Shown: positions 1-7,701 of the stretch, piece by piece
Position numbering within the stretch: position 1 is the stretch's first letter
Layout: every line of letters starts with the position of its first letter
From: Brevundimonas pishanensis
GTDB taxonomy: Bacteria; Pseudomonadota; Alphaproteobacteria; Caulobacterales; Caulobacteraceae
Length of the DNA stretch: 64,000 nucleotides
Assembly (NCBI RefSeq): GCF_022750635.1
Contig: NZ_JAJKBG010000002.1
Location: 372,001 to 436,000, forward strand
Direction of reading: 5' to 3'
The notes under the pieces: model-generated
The model's database searches: none
What the model was told of the DNA's origin: nothing
What the model saw: the letters and a program-made list of their open reading frames with translations, nothing else
Made by a program: the position numbers and the translations under genes

Positions 1-266
1 CTGTTCAGGCTTCAGCCGCCGCCGCTCCGACGGTCGCCGCAACAGCACAACCCGATCAAGCTGCCTTGGCTCACGCCTTCAACCAGTTCGGCACCGACCT
101 GAAGTCGCTGCTGGCCGAAACCACCCAGGCCACGAACGCCCGCTTCGCCAAACTGGAGACCGAACTGGGCACTCTGACCAAGGCGCTCGAAGAGACCCCC
201 AACAGCTCCTACGCGCGCCGCCCGTCGCACACCGGCGGCAATGGCGTCGAACTGACCGACTGCTGA
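1..266 (+). CDS. O: Capsid scaffolding protein GpO, C-terminal fragment (partial)
   Basis: The frame is open from base 3 to a TGA at 264-266 and runs off the left edge, so only about 87 residues are seen. They comprise an Ala/Pro-rich linker followed by a helical segment (NQFGTDLKSLLAETTQAT...) of the kind found at the scaffold C terminus. In P2, O encodes an internal scaffold whose N-terminal serine protease processes the capsid; that domain is out of view. The assignment rests on position directly upstream of the GpN capsid gene plus composition. An internal TTG at 66 is not taken as the start because the frame is open upstream. Confidence 0.7.
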   Translation, partial: VQASAAAAPTVAATAQPDQAALAHAFNQFGTDLKSLLAETTQATNARFAKLETELGTLTKALEETPNSSYARRPSHTGGNGVELTDC

Positions 267-317
267 TCCCGCCCCTTCCCGCCACGCTCCACACGCCCAA
301 CCGCACCGGACCCGATC

Positions 318-1364
318 ATGAAGACGAAAACCCGCCTGCTGTATTCCAGCTATCTGTCGCGTCAGGCAGAACTGAACAACGTCGCCGAAACCACTGTCGC
401 CACTGGTGGCAAGTTCAGCATCGACCCGTCGGTTCAGCAGACCCTTGTTGGAAAGCTGGGCGAAAGCTCGGCCTTCCTCGGTCAGATCAACGTCATCGTC
501 GTTGACGAACAGTCGGGCGAGGCCCTTGGCCTTGGTGTCGCCGGCACCATCGCCGGGCGCACCAACACCGAATCCACCGACCGCGAAACGCGCGACCCGA
601 CCTCGCTGGAGGCCAACAGCTACTTCTGCAAGCAGACCAACTTCGACACCCATGTCAGGTACGCGAAGCTGGATATGTGGGCGAAGTTCGCCAACTTCCA
701 GGCGCTGATGCGCGATCAGATCCTGCAACAGCAGGCCCGCGACATCATCATGATCGGCTTCAACGGCGTCCAGGCAGCAGCCACCACGGACCGCACCACC
801 TATCCGATGCTGCAGGACGTCAACATCGGCTGGCTGCAGAAGATCCGTGCCCATAAGCCGACTGCCGTCTTCAAGACCGGCACGATCGAGGCCAACCATA
901 TCCATGTTCGCGCCACCCAAGGCGATTACAAGAACCTGGACGCGCTGGTCTATGACGCGCTGCAGAACTTCATGCCGGAATGGGCGCGCGACGACACTGA
1001 ACTGGTGGCCATCGTCGGCGGCGGTCTGCTGCACGACAAATACTTCCCGATGGTCGACGGTGAAGACAAGCCGACCGAGAAGATCGCTACCGACATCCTG
1101 ATGTCGAAGAAGACGCTCGGCGGCCTGCAGGTGGCCAAGGTGCCGTTCTTCCCTGCCGGTACCATCCTGATCACCCGCCTGGATAACCTGTCGGTCTATG
1201 AGCAGGAAAACACCCGCCGTCGCACTATCATCGACAATCCTAAGCGTGACCGCATCGAGACGTTCGAGTCGGTGAACCACGCCTATGTCGTCGAAAGCTA
1301 CGACTACGCCGTGTTGATCGAAAACATCGTCGTTGACGAGCCGGTCCCGCCCCAAGGCGGTTAA
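318..1364 (+). CDS. N: P2-type major capsid protein GpN
   Basis: This 348-residue protein is close to the length of P2 GpN (about 357). It opens with the family-like stretch MKTKTRLLYSSYLSRQAEL and contains the conserved region VGKLGESSAFLGQINVIVVD, where the family aligns with HK97-fold capsids. It forms the T=7 shell after scaffold-guided assembly. It lies 51 bp after the scaffold gene and 47 bp before the terminase small subunit, the P2 order O-N-M. Its frame is clean with dense GC-third-position usage. Identification is by family resemblance and synteny. Confidence 0.93.
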   Translation: MKTKTRLLYSSYLSRQAELNNVAETTVATGGKFSIDPSVQQTLVGKLGESSAFLGQINVIVVDEQSGEALGLGVAGTIAGRTNTESTDRETRDPTSLEANSYFCKQTNFDTHVRYAKLDMWAKFANFQALMRDQILQQQARDIIMIGFNGVQAAATTDRTTYPMLQDVNIGWLQKIRAHKPTAVFKTGTIEANHIHVRATQGDYKNLDALVYDALQNFMPEWARDDTELVAIVGGGLLHDKYFPMVDGEDKPTEKIATDILMSKKTLGGLQVAKVPFFPAGTILITRLDNLSVYEQENTRRRTIIDNPKRDRIETFESVNHAYVVESYDYAVLIENIVVDEPVPPQGG

Positions 1365-1411
1365 TCGGCCCCTCTCACCCCCTGATTAGATCAACATAAG
1401 GACGAACCCGA

Positions 1412-2320
1412 ATGACCCCCGCCGCCAAAGCCGCCGCCGCCCTCCGCGCCGAAGCCGACCACAAAGCCAGAGCCGTAGTCGCAGCGGCGGCCAAGGCGGA
1501 AAAGGCCGTTCGTAACGCCAAGCCCACGCGCCACTTCGCGGACACGCCCGTCCCCGAAGTGCGTTCTGGTCGCACCTCGCCTGCAGCCCAGGCACGGTCC
1601 TATCTGGCTGCCAGCCTCAGCACCGGCATCGCGGCCATCGCCCGCGCCCAAAGCGATATCGCCCTGTCATCGGACGAGGCGAAGATCGTTCTGCAGCTGG
1701 AAGACGATCGCAAACGCCTGAAGGAATTCAAGGCGACCGATCGCAAGATCGAGGCCAAGGCCGCGATGTTGCCCTTCTATGAGGGCTGGATTGCCGGTTT
1801 CATGGCGAACGCCAAACACGAAGCCGGTCCTATGGATCAGGTCTTCACCCAGCTGCTCGCCTGGACCATCGACGTTGGCACCTACGACGCGGCCCTGCCG
1901 ATGATCGAACACGCGCTGGATCTCGGCCTCGATATGCCTGGTCAGTTCAACCGCGACGTCATCACCTTCGCGATTGACGAGATCTCCGACGCCGCGCTGT
2001 TTGCCTTTGACCTCGGCGGTGAGCGCGCCTCGACCTTCGAAGCCGGCATCCTGCCCAAGCTGCAGGATCTGGTCGAAGTCTATGAGGTAGATCTCCACGA
2101 TGAAGTCGAAGCCAAGCTGTTCAAGGCCATCGGTCGCGCCATTTTGGTCGGAGCCAATGAAGCCGATGCCGCCCACCTTCGCGCCCGCCAACAGTCGGCG
2201 CTCTCCTACTACCTGAAGGCCATCGAGAAACACGACCGCGTCGGCGTCAAGAAAGACATCGAGAAGCTCGAGCGCGAACTGAAGAAAACCGATCCGGCTG
2301 CAGCCCCGCCTGCCGCCTAA
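1412..2320 (+). CDS. M: Terminase endonuclease/small subunit GpM
   Basis: A 302-residue protein at the M position between capsid and head-completion genes. Residues about 1-60 are an Ala/Lys-rich extension, after which the sequence follows the GpM pattern (ARSYLAASLSTGIAAIARAQ, then a central GWIAGFMANAKHEAGPMDQVFTQL region). P2 GpM is about 247 residues, so the N-terminal extension explains the greater length. With GpP (outside the window) it cuts cos sites during packaging. The start is the ATG at 1412; a later internal start cannot be excluded because the extension is low complexity. Confidence 0.85.
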   Translation: MTPAAKAAAALRAEADHKARAVVAAAAKAEKAVRNAKPTRHFADTPVPEVRSGRTSPAAQARSYLAASLSTGIAAIARAQSDIALSSDEAKIVLQLEDDRKRLKEFKATDRKIEAKAAMLPFYEGWIAGFMANAKHEAGPMDQVFTQLLAWTIDVGTYDAALPMIEHALDLGLDMPGQFNRDVITFAIDEISDAALFAFDLGGERASTFEAGILPKLQDLVEVYEVDLHDEVEAKLFKAIGRAILVGANEADAAHLRARQQSALSYYLKAIEKHDRVGVKKDIEKLERELKKTDPAAAPPAA

Positions 2321-2345
2321 CCTATCGCCCCCCGGCGCTCGGGGC

Positions 2346-2407
2346 GGGGCTGGTCCGACAACAGCGGTTTATCCGTCTGCAGCGTCCGACCAGCCCCCCA
2401 CCCCGTT
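2346..2407 (+). repeat. Long inverted repeat between M and L
   Basis: The arms GGGGCTGGTC (2346-2355) and GACCAGCCCC (2398-2407) are perfect 10-bp complements separated by 42 bases. They sit in the only sizeable gap (123 bp) of the head operon. In RNA this could form a stem with an internal loop, but no T-run follows, so it is not a standard terminator. It may be an mRNA stability or processing element; function is unknown. Confidence 0.4.
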
Positions 2408-2443
2408 ACCGGATCCGGCGACACCTGGAATCCCTCGCCTACC

Positions 2444-2932
2444 ATGTCCGGTCCTTTCTCTGCCCCTTCCAGCATCCCCGCACCCGATACCGCCCCGTCG
2501 CCGGGGTCGATCGACTGCGGCCCGTTCTGGCCGGCAACAGATCTCGTCCGCCTGCGTAAGGCCATCCGCATCGATCAAGCGGTCACAGACGAGCGGCTGC
2601 GCGATGTGGCCAAAAACGCAATCCTCGATGTCATGGATGAACTGAACGGCTGGAAGGCCGAACAGCTTGCCGCCGGTTACGCCACACTCACCGACGTACC
2701 CAGCCGCTATGACATCGATGGCGAGAGCGACTACGTCGTCCGCTGGGGCAGAGCCATTGCATCGGTCATCGCCGCGGATCTTTCCGACCGCCAGCTGGGA
2801 CAGTCCGCCCGTCAGGCTGGAATCGAGCGCGCCGAAGAGCTTTCGACCGACGCCGACATCCATCGCCGCAACGTGACGATCGCCGTTCGCGACTTCCTCG
2901 GACGCAGCCGCATCATCGCTGAGGTCATCTGA
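2444..2932 (+). CDS. L: Head completion/stabilisation protein GpL
   Basis: A 162-residue protein in the P2 L position. The core (DLVRLRKAIRIDQAVTDERL, then ELNGWKAEQLAAGYATL and a C-terminal RAEELSTDADIHRRNVTIAV) matches the pattern of head-completion proteins that plug the capsid vertex after packaging. About 30 Ser/Pro-rich residues precede the core. The stop overlaps the next start by one base (TGATG), indicating translational coupling with tail gene X. Assigned from motif resemblance and gene order. Confidence 0.85.
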   Translation: MSGPFSAPSSIPAPDTAPSPGSIDCGPFWPATDLVRLRKAIRIDQAVTDERLRDVAKNAILDVMDELNGWKAEQLAAGYATLTDVPSRYDIDGESDYVVRWGRAIASVIAADLSDRQLGQSARQAGIERAEELSTDADIHRRNVTIAVRDFLGRSRIIAEVI

Positions 2933-3156
2933 TGGCCGCCTCCAATATGATGAAGGTGTCCGCGATCGATGGCGAAACCCTCGACCAGCTGGTGTGGCGC
3001 ACGACGAGCCGCGCCTCGCCGGTTGTCGAACAAGTGCTCGCCGCGAACCCCAACCTCGCTGATGCCGGCACTTTTCTCAAGCGCGGCCAGATCGTGCTGA
3101 TACCCGCCTCGGCCAACCGGTCGGCCCCCGTCCCTATGGTTCAACTCTGGAGCTGA
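2932..3156 (+). CDS. X: Tail protein X (LysM-like)
   Basis: A 74-residue protein with the LysM-like layout typical of GpX: GETLDQLVWRTTSRASPVVEQ then LAANPNLADAGTFLKRGQIVLIP. P2 GpX (67 aa) is an essential tail assembly protein thought to contact the tail hub or peptidoglycan. The start overlaps the end of L and the stop overlaps the start of the next membrane protein, so the genes form one tightly packed late operon. Confidence 0.88.
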   Translation: MAASNMMKVSAIDGETLDQLVWRTTSRASPVVEQVLAANPNLADAGTFLKRGQIVLIPASANRSAPVPMVQLWS

Positions 3157-3401
3157 TGAGCGTGAACAAAAACCCCGTCACCTTCAGCATCAATCTCGTC
3201 CAGCTTCTGTTCGCCGTCGGCATTCAGGTTGTGATTGTCGCTGCCGCCATGGGCGCGCTGTTCAACCGCGTCGAGGCTATGGAAGTCACGGTCGAGCCAA
3301 TCACGCGGGGCGAGTTTGCCCGCCTGGACGAGCGCGTCACCCATATGCAATCCGACATCGCCTGGATCCGAGCCCACATCGAAAAGGACCGCGGTCGATG
3401 A
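3156..3401 (+). CDS. Small membrane protein, holin/antiholin candidate
   Basis: An 81-residue protein with one strong hydrophobic helix (about residues 13-35, LLFAVGIQVVIVAAAMGALF) followed by a charged, probably helical C-terminal domain (GEFARLDERVTHMQSDIAWI). It is the first gene between tail X and the amidase, where P2 has holin Y. The single helix plus coiled tail recalls haemolysin-XhlA-type helpers more than a classical class I holin. With the next gene it probably forms the membrane-permeabilising step. Function is inferred from position and topology only. Confidence 0.55.
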   Translation: MSVNKNPVTFSINLVQLLFAVGIQVVIVAAAMGALFNRVEAMEVTVEPITRGEFARLDERVTHMQSDIAWIRAHIEKDRGR

Positions 3402-3634
3402 GCGCCCCTCAACCTGAAGCCCAATGGCTCTGGCGCAGACTGTTCACCTGGATCGTCACGGCTTTCATCCTGCTGCAACTGCATCTGCTGATTGATCGCA
3501 TGCCGCTCGAGGATCTGCGCACGATCGCCGAGCGCCTCATCCTGCTGCTGGCCTCCCTGATCGCCCTTTACCTCATTGGCCCAAGTGCGGAACACATCAT
3601 CGCACTGGTCCGCGCCTGGAAAGACAAGCCATGA
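3398..3634 (+). CDS. Two-helix membrane protein, probable holin
   Basis: A 78-residue protein with two hydrophobic segments (about 14-31 WIVTAFILLQLHLLI and 45-62 LILLLASLIALYLIG) and a short basic tail ending KDKP, a class II holin-like layout. It overlaps the upstream membrane gene by 4 bp (ATGA) and the downstream amidase by 4 bp, so it sits inside the lysis cassette. The two small membrane genes could be a holin/antiholin pair; which does what cannot be told from sequence. Confidence 0.58.
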   Translation: MSAPQPEAQWLWRRLFTWIVTAFILLQLHLLIDRMPLEDLRTIAERLILLLASLIALYLIGPSAEHIIALVRAWKDKP

Positions 3635-4110
3635 CCAAGATCAAGAACGTCAAGCACCTGGTCGTTCACTGCGCCGCCACCCCGCCTTCGCGCGATATCG
3701 GCGTTGCCGAGATCCGCGCCATGCACAAACAGCGCGGCTTCAATGACGTCGGCTATCACTACGTCATCCGCCGTGATGGTCGCATCGAAAAGGGTCGCGC
3801 CGACACGGTGATCGGCGCTCACGTGAGTGGCTTCAACGCCACGTCGCTCGGGATCTGCATGGTCGGCGGCATCAATGCCAAAGGCTGGTCGGAGCAGAAC
3901 TTCACGCCGGCACAGTTCGAAGCCCTGCGCGGCCTGCTGCCCAAGCTGAAGGCCGCACACCCCGACGCCGAGATCCTCGGCCATCGCGACCTGTCTCCCG
4001 ATACGAACCGCGACGGCAAGGTTTCGCGCAATGAATGGCTGAAGGATTGCCCGTGTTTCGACGTCCGCGACTGGCTGGCCGGCAACCCGCCTCAGTTCCA
4101 GGTCCGCTAA
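3631..4110 (+). CDS. Endolysin: T7-type N-acetylmuramoyl-L-alanine amidase
   Basis: A 159-residue Amidase_2 (PGRP-fold) endolysin that cleaves the bond between MurNAc and L-Ala. Zinc-ligand candidates are His13 (LVVHCAATPPS), the His of ILGHRDLSPDTN and the Cys of KDCPCFDVRDW. That last block mirrors T7 lysozyme KACPSFDLKRW, including the catalytic Lys. NFTPAQFEALRGLLP is also shared with the T7 type. No signal peptide is present, so a holin is needed for export. It differs from P2 gpK, which is unrelated to T7 lysozyme, so the lysis enzyme has been exchanged by modular evolution. Confidence 0.92.
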   Translation: MTKIKNVKHLVVHCAATPPSRDIGVAEIRAMHKQRGFNDVGYHYVIRRDGRIEKGRADTVIGAHVSGFNATSLGICMVGGINAKGWSEQNFTPAQFEALRGLLPKLKAAHPDAEILGHRDLSPDTNRDGKVSRNEWLKDCPCFDVRDWLAGNPPQFQVR

Positions 4111-4114
4111 GATT

Positions 4115-4606
4115 ATGCCTCTGGAACTGCCTTCTCCTGCTGGATTGTCCCTTCGGACTATTGGGCTGGTTCTGGCTGCCGTTGCCACCCTCGCCGTGGC
4201 CGTGATGGGTCTGGGCGCTCTGGGCTTCAGCTTCGATCCGTTCGATCTGCAAGGCCGTAAACTCGACCGCGCCCTGGCGGGTCAGGCGACGGCGAAGGCC
4301 GAAGGCGCAGCAGCCGCGATCGAGGCCGCAGGATCCCGCGACACGACCACAAGGGTCGAGGTCGCATTGAACCAACGTTCAGCCGCGCAAGAGCGGCTCA
4401 CCGAACTTTCAGCCGCAACCAGGAGCGCGCCGGATGCGAACGAACCTATCGACCCTGATCGCATTGATCGCCTGCGCGACTTTGACCAGCAGCTGTGCGC
4501 TATTCGCCCCGCCATCTGCGCCGGCGCGTCCGATCCTACCGCCGCAACGCGAGATGCCGGCAACGGCCCTGCAGCCCTGCCAATTGGTCGGACGCCTGCC
4601 GGCTAA
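4115..4606 (+). CDS. Probable i-spanin (Rz-like)
   Basis: A 163-residue protein with one N-terminal transmembrane helix (about residues 14-36, IGLVLAAVATLAVAVMGLG). A charged Ala/Glu-rich periplasmic region follows (AEGAAAAIEAAGSRDTTTRV ... RLRDFDQQLCAIRPAIC). The ending, an (R)LRDFDxQLC-like segment, is common in Rz-type inner-membrane spanins. It follows the endolysin and contains the start of the o-spanin gene in another frame. Spanins fuse inner and outer membranes at the last step of lysis. Sequence divergence of this family limits certainty. Confidence 0.68.
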   Translation: MPLELPSPAGLSLRTIGLVLAAVATLAVAVMGLGALGFSFDPFDLQGRKLDRALAGQATAKAEGAAAAIEAAGSRDTTTRVEVALNQRSAAQERLTELSAATRSAPDANEPIDPDRIDRLRDFDQQLCAIRPAICAGASDPTAATRDAGNGPAALPIGRTPAG

Positions 4607-4784
4607 CCCGACGCAAGCCGATCTCGAAATGGGTTACGCCCTGCGCGGTGCCGAGATCCTGTCGTGCGATGCCCGTCGCGAACTGGCCGTCGACATTCAC
4701 GCCCGCCAGAACGCAGACCAGCTGCAATGGCAAGACCAGCTGACGCCGCAAAGCTGGTGGCAAAAACTTACGGGACGACGCTGA
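4434..4784 (+). CDS. Probable o-spanin lipoprotein (Rz1-like), overlapping i-spanin
   Basis: A 116-residue protein starting inside the i-spanin gene in the +1 frame, with a good ribosome site (AGGAG, 8 bases before the ATG). It has a lipoprotein signal ending LTSSC and then a Pro-rich stretch (APPSAPARPILPPQREMPA), typical of Rz1-type o-spanins, although it is longer than most. The final 178 bases extend beyond the i-spanin stop. The stop overlaps the ATG of tail gene R (TGATG). The nested architecture, lipobox and Pro-rich segment support the call. Confidence 0.7.
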   Translation: MRTNLSTLIALIACATLTSSCALFAPPSAPARPILPPQREMPATALQPCQLVGRLPANPTQADLEMGYALRGAEILSCDARRELAVDIHARQNADQLQWQDQLTPQSWWQKLTGRR

Positions 4785-5278
4785 TGCGCAAGCTCGAAAG
4801 CCTACGCAAACACATGATGGCGGCGCTCGCACACCGTGGCCTGAAGGACAATCCTTCAGACCTTCACTTCGCGATCCCGTCAGGCAGCACAATCGCCCAG
4901 AACCGGGGCGGCTCTGATCGCGGATTCGAATATAGATACACCCTGTCGATGGGCATCTTCGATTGCGCCTGGTCGTTCGATGAAATCATTCTGCCGCTTA
5001 TGATCTGGGTCGAACGTTGGCAGCCAGAACTGCTCTCGCTTGCCGCCGGCGCTGGCGGCATCGCCTGGGAAGTCGATCAGCTGGATGACGGCAAATCCGA
5101 TATTCTGGTCAAGATCCCGATCACCGAAACGGTTTTTTTGAAGATCCGACCGGATGGCGGCCACGACCTTACTCGCCCAGAGGAACCCGTCCCGTTCGCG
5201 CTCGAACCCGCGACTCCGCTGCACCGCGTCTATATGGACGGCGAACTCATCGTGGCCTGCGCACACGAGGTGGAATGA
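4784..5278 (+). CDS. R: Tail completion protein GpR
   Basis: A 164-residue protein starting at the ATG overlapping the o-spanin stop; a longer upstream frame exists but would lie wholly within the spanin gene. It begins MRKLESLRKHMMAALAHRGL and continues with YTLSMGIFDCAWSFDEIILP, matching the P2 GpR tail-completion pattern. GpR and GpS finish the proximal tail end for joining to the head. The order lysis genes-R-S is as in P2. Confidence 0.82.
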   Translation: MRKLESLRKHMMAALAHRGLKDNPSDLHFAIPSGSTIAQNRGGSDRGFEYRYTLSMGIFDCAWSFDEIILPLMIWVERWQPELLSLAAGAGGIAWEVDQLDDGKSDILVKIPITETVFLKIRPDGGHDLTRPEEPVPFALEPATPLHRVYMDGELIVACAHEVE

Positions 5279-5315
5279 CCATGCCCTCATGTAGCGAAGC
5301 GATAGGGCAAGATTA

Positions 5316-5999
5316 ATGACCGACCGCGCTGACGAACTGGCCGTCTATCGAAAGGCGGTCTCTGATTACATCGACAAGCTCGAAGCACGCGAGCGATCGC
5401 AGCTGCTGCGCAAACTCGCTTCCAACATTCGGCGGTCGCAGCAGCAGCGGATCCGCGCTCAAGTTGCGCCCGATGGTTCGCCTTGGCCCAAGCGTAAACC
5501 TCGCAAGACCCAAAAGGCCGCCAGCCGCCCGATCCGATTCCTCTACCGAAAGGGCAGCGGGAAAGAGCGCGTCGCCGATATGCGCAGCTGGGTCCGGCAA
5601 GGCGACCGCCTGACGGGCTTCGACCGCGAAGCCGATGGTCTGCGCACCTTCTTAAACAGCCGCATCGCCCGCCACCTCCCCTCAGAAGGGGGCGCGGATC
5701 CCGGCCCGATCGAGGGCAGCTTGAGAAACGCCAAGGGTGCCGTCCGACGTCGCTCTGCAGCGATGTTCTCCAAGCTGCGCACCCAGATGAAGGCCGGTAC
5801 CAACGGCGATGAAGCCTATGTCGAGTTCCGTGGCCGTGCTGCCCGCCTCGCTCGCGTCCACCATTTCGGCCTGAAGGATCGGGTCGTTCCCGGCGGTCCA
5901 GAGGCGGACTATCCCCAGCGAGAACTGCTCGGCTTCACGCAAGCCGACGACGAGGCCATCCTCGCTATGCTGCTCGATCACATGGAAGGCCGGCTTTAG
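5316..5999 (+). CDS. S: Tail completion/virion morphogenesis protein GpS
   Basis: A 227-residue protein of the phage virion morphogenesis family (P2 GpS, about 150 aa). Diagnostic parts are the N-terminal LEARERSQLLRKLASNIRRS, QQQRIRAQVAPDGSPWPKRK and the C-terminal RLARVHHFGLKDRVV with YPQRELLGF. The middle (about residues 75-140) is longer than in P2. It follows R as in P2. The next gene is not V as expected but an inserted kinase gene. Confidence 0.82.
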   Translation: MTDRADELAVYRKAVSDYIDKLEARERSQLLRKLASNIRRSQQQRIRAQVAPDGSPWPKRKPRKTQKAASRPIRFLYRKGSGKERVADMRSWVRQGDRLTGFDREADGLRTFLNSRIARHLPSEGGADPGPIEGSLRNAKGAVRRRSAAMFSKLRTQMKAGTNGDEAYVEFRGRAARLARVHHFGLKDRVVPGGPEADYPQRELLGFTQADDEAILAMLLDHMEGRL

Positions 6000-6103
6000 G
6001 CCACTGGCCGCCGATGTTTTCATTGTTTGAAGGAACTTTACATTCTTTCATACAGCGTAGATAGGAAAATACAGCCGCGCTTTCAGCGCTTGGGGAGAAG
6101 GCG

Positions 6104-7093
6104 ATGAAGCACGATTTCTTCCGACGCGTGGCGTGGCGCGGTTATGTGTTGGCGCTTGTCTGTTGGGGTGTCGCTTTCGCCGTGCGTTTTGGGCTTGCGG
6201 ACTCGTTCCCGCCAGGCTTCCCCTATCTGACCTTCTTCCCGGCAGTTGTTCTGGTCACCTACTTCGCCGGTCTGCGTCCGGCTATTTTGACTGCCACATT
6301 GTCAGGCTTGACCGCGTGGTGGTTCTGGATCGGGCCTCAAGGATTTGACCTCAGCGGTGACACTTTGGTTGCCGTGACGTTTTACATCTTTGTCGTCGCA
6401 ATCGACATCTTCTTCATCGTTGGTATGGACGGCGCGTCGCGTCGGCTCGCTCGCGAGGTCGCTCGCAATGCCGCGCTTGCAGAGAGCCGTGACATCCTAT
6501 TACGGGAGGTCCAGCACCGGGTGTCTAACAATATCCAAGTCGTGAGTGCACTGCTGAGTTTAGAAGCGCGCGCAACGGACGATCTCAGCGCCCGGAAAGT
6601 TCTGCTGGACGCCTGCGCCCGCACAGCCCTTGTCGCGCGCATCCAAAGAAGCCTAGCTGAAGCCGAGCGGCAGGCTACCGCCTTTGAAGATCTGGCACGC
6701 CTAATAGTGGACGACGCTATCGCGGCGGCAGCCCGCGAGGACGTAAAAGTTTCCATCATAAGCGGCGACGTGGCGTTGTCGGCCGAAGAGGCGACGCCTG
6801 TGGTGCTCATCATGCTGGAGTGTGTGAACAATGCTCTGGAACATGCCTTTCCGGACCGTGCGGGGACACTCACCATTGAGCTATGCGATGACGGATCGGT
6901 CCGAACCCTGGTCATCACCGACGACGGCGTGGGGGTTCGTGAAGCTGTGGATTCTGTGCACCAAAGCCTTGGATTGAAAATCATCAGCGCCCTCGCGAAG
7001 CAGTTGGGGGGACAGTGGTCGCTCCAGTCTACCAATCCCGGCACCTGTGCCCGGCTTTGCTGGCCTAGCGAGGGCTTGGCACACGAGGCCTAG
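6104..7093 (+). CDS. Membrane histidine kinase, DUF4118 + HisKA_2/HATPase (prophage cargo)
   Basis: A 329-residue sensor kinase. Four hydrophobic helices at about 11-30, 39-56, 58-76 and 88-108 form a DUF4118-type membrane module. A linker helix follows, then a HisKA_2-type phosphoacceptor (LLREVQHRVSNNIQVVSALL, His138) and an ATPase domain with N-box (MLECVNNALEHAF, Asn242/243) and G-box DDGVG (273-277). No receiver domain is attached. It has its own leader (6000-6103) with ribosome site GGGAGAAGG and visibly lower GC than the structural genes, suggesting recent acquisition. In alphaproteobacteria this kinase class commonly feeds the PhyR/EcfG general stress response; a link here is inference. 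Confidence 0.9.
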   Translation: MKHDFFRRVAWRGYVLALVCWGVAFAVRFGLADSFPPGFPYLTFFPAVVLVTYFAGLRPAILTATLSGLTAWWFWIGPQGFDLSGDTLVAVTFYIFVVAIDIFFIVGMDGASRRLAREVARNAALAESRDILLREVQHRVSNNIQVVSALLSLEARATDDLSARKVLLDACARTALVARIQRSLAEAERQATAFEDLARLIVDDAIAAAAREDVKVSIISGDVALSAEEATPVVLIMLECVNNALEHAFPDRAGTLTIELCDDGSVRTLVITDDGVGVREAVDSVHQSLGLKIISALAKQLGGQWSLQSTNPGTCARLCWPSEGLAHEA

Positions 7094-7440
7094 TTCGCCT
7101 TGCACATTCTACCGAAGAAGCGACCGATCCGCCGCAGCATTGCCCACAATCCCTGGAGACATAAGATATAGAATGCGAGGCTTGCTATGAACGGTGCCAA
7201 ACGGAAGTCGTCTTCGGGGAAGCCAATTTTGCCTTCGACCGATATGCCCGGACGATCGAATGCGAAGGGAGCTGGCCAGCCACCGTTCAAAACAGGTTTT
7301 GGGCAGTAAATATCAACGCCATCTGAGGTCTTGCCCAGATCGCAATAGATCGCCTGATCTGGCCCGTGACGTTGAATAGCGCATGAGCTGACTGACAAGA
7401 TGCTCCCCAACACCGCGATGATGACAAATCTCAATTTCAA
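7090..7440 (-). CDS. Small lipoprotein/membrane protein of unknown function (prophage cargo)
   Basis: 116 residues read leftward from a TTG start with GGGAG about 10 bases upstream. The N terminus (FVIIAVLGSILSVSSC) looks like a lipoprotein signal with cysteine 20. A second hydrophobic stretch (FIASLAFYILCLQGLWAML) lies near the C terminus. Its stop overlaps the kinase stop by 4 bases in convergent orientation. It is AT-richer than its neighbours and opposite to the late operon, as expected of a lysogenic-conversion gene expressed in the prophage. No family recognised. Confidence 0.55.
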   Translation of the reverse strand: MKLRFVIIAVLGSILSVSSCAIQRHGPDQAIYCDLGKTSDGVDIYCPKPVLNGGWPAPFAFDRPGISVEGKIGFPEDDFRLAPFIASLAFYILCLQGLWAMLRRIGRFFGRMCKAN

Positions 7441-7701
7441 CTCAACGACGCTCCCGTTAGGCGAATAAGATTATATAAAATAATCGATCCTCACCTGCGC
7501 GCCACGGCTACTCGCCCTTCGCGAGAAATTTCCGTGACCACCTTCGGCAGGCATAACCTGAAGACGGTTATACTCCAGTGGTGTTCGGGGGACGTTGAAC
7601 CGCAATGATGATGCATGCCGCCCAGCCGTCCATGTTGTGCGGGGCGGTTCTTACAACAAGCCCCCGTCAGCCCCGCCCGCGCTCGCGGTTAGCGTCTGGG
7701 C
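7441..7701. other. Intergenic region upstream of J with late-promoter element
   Basis: This 261-bp gap separates the leftward lipoprotein-like gene from the rightward baseplate genes. The part next to the leftward gene (7465-7490) is AT-rich and probably contains its promoter. The part next to J contains the 26-bp dyad at 7633-7658. No ribosome-binding site is visible immediately before the J start. No further gene seen. Confidence 0.6.
7633..7658 (+). promoter_or_regulatory. Candidate Ogr-binding late-promoter element (copy 1)
   Basis: A 26-bp sequence with dyad arms TGTTGT and ACAACA around a GC-rich 14-base centre. It is identical to the copy at 11268-11293. P2-family late promoters carry a TGT/ACA dyad centred near -55 that binds the zinc-finger activator Ogr/Delta, and an Ogr homologue is encoded at 18669-18992. 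The dyad centre is 56.5 bases before the J start codon. Confidence 0.75.

Noticed and set aside
12-1355. 447-aa open frame on the minus strand over capsid gene N
   Set aside because: Antisense shadow of a strongly supported capsid gene; high GC keeps the opposite frame free of stops.
6030-6066. Possible EcfG promoter (GGAAC...CGTA) before the kinase gene
   Set aside because: The spacer is 19 bases, longer than the usual 16-17, and the -10 is CGTA rather than CGTT.
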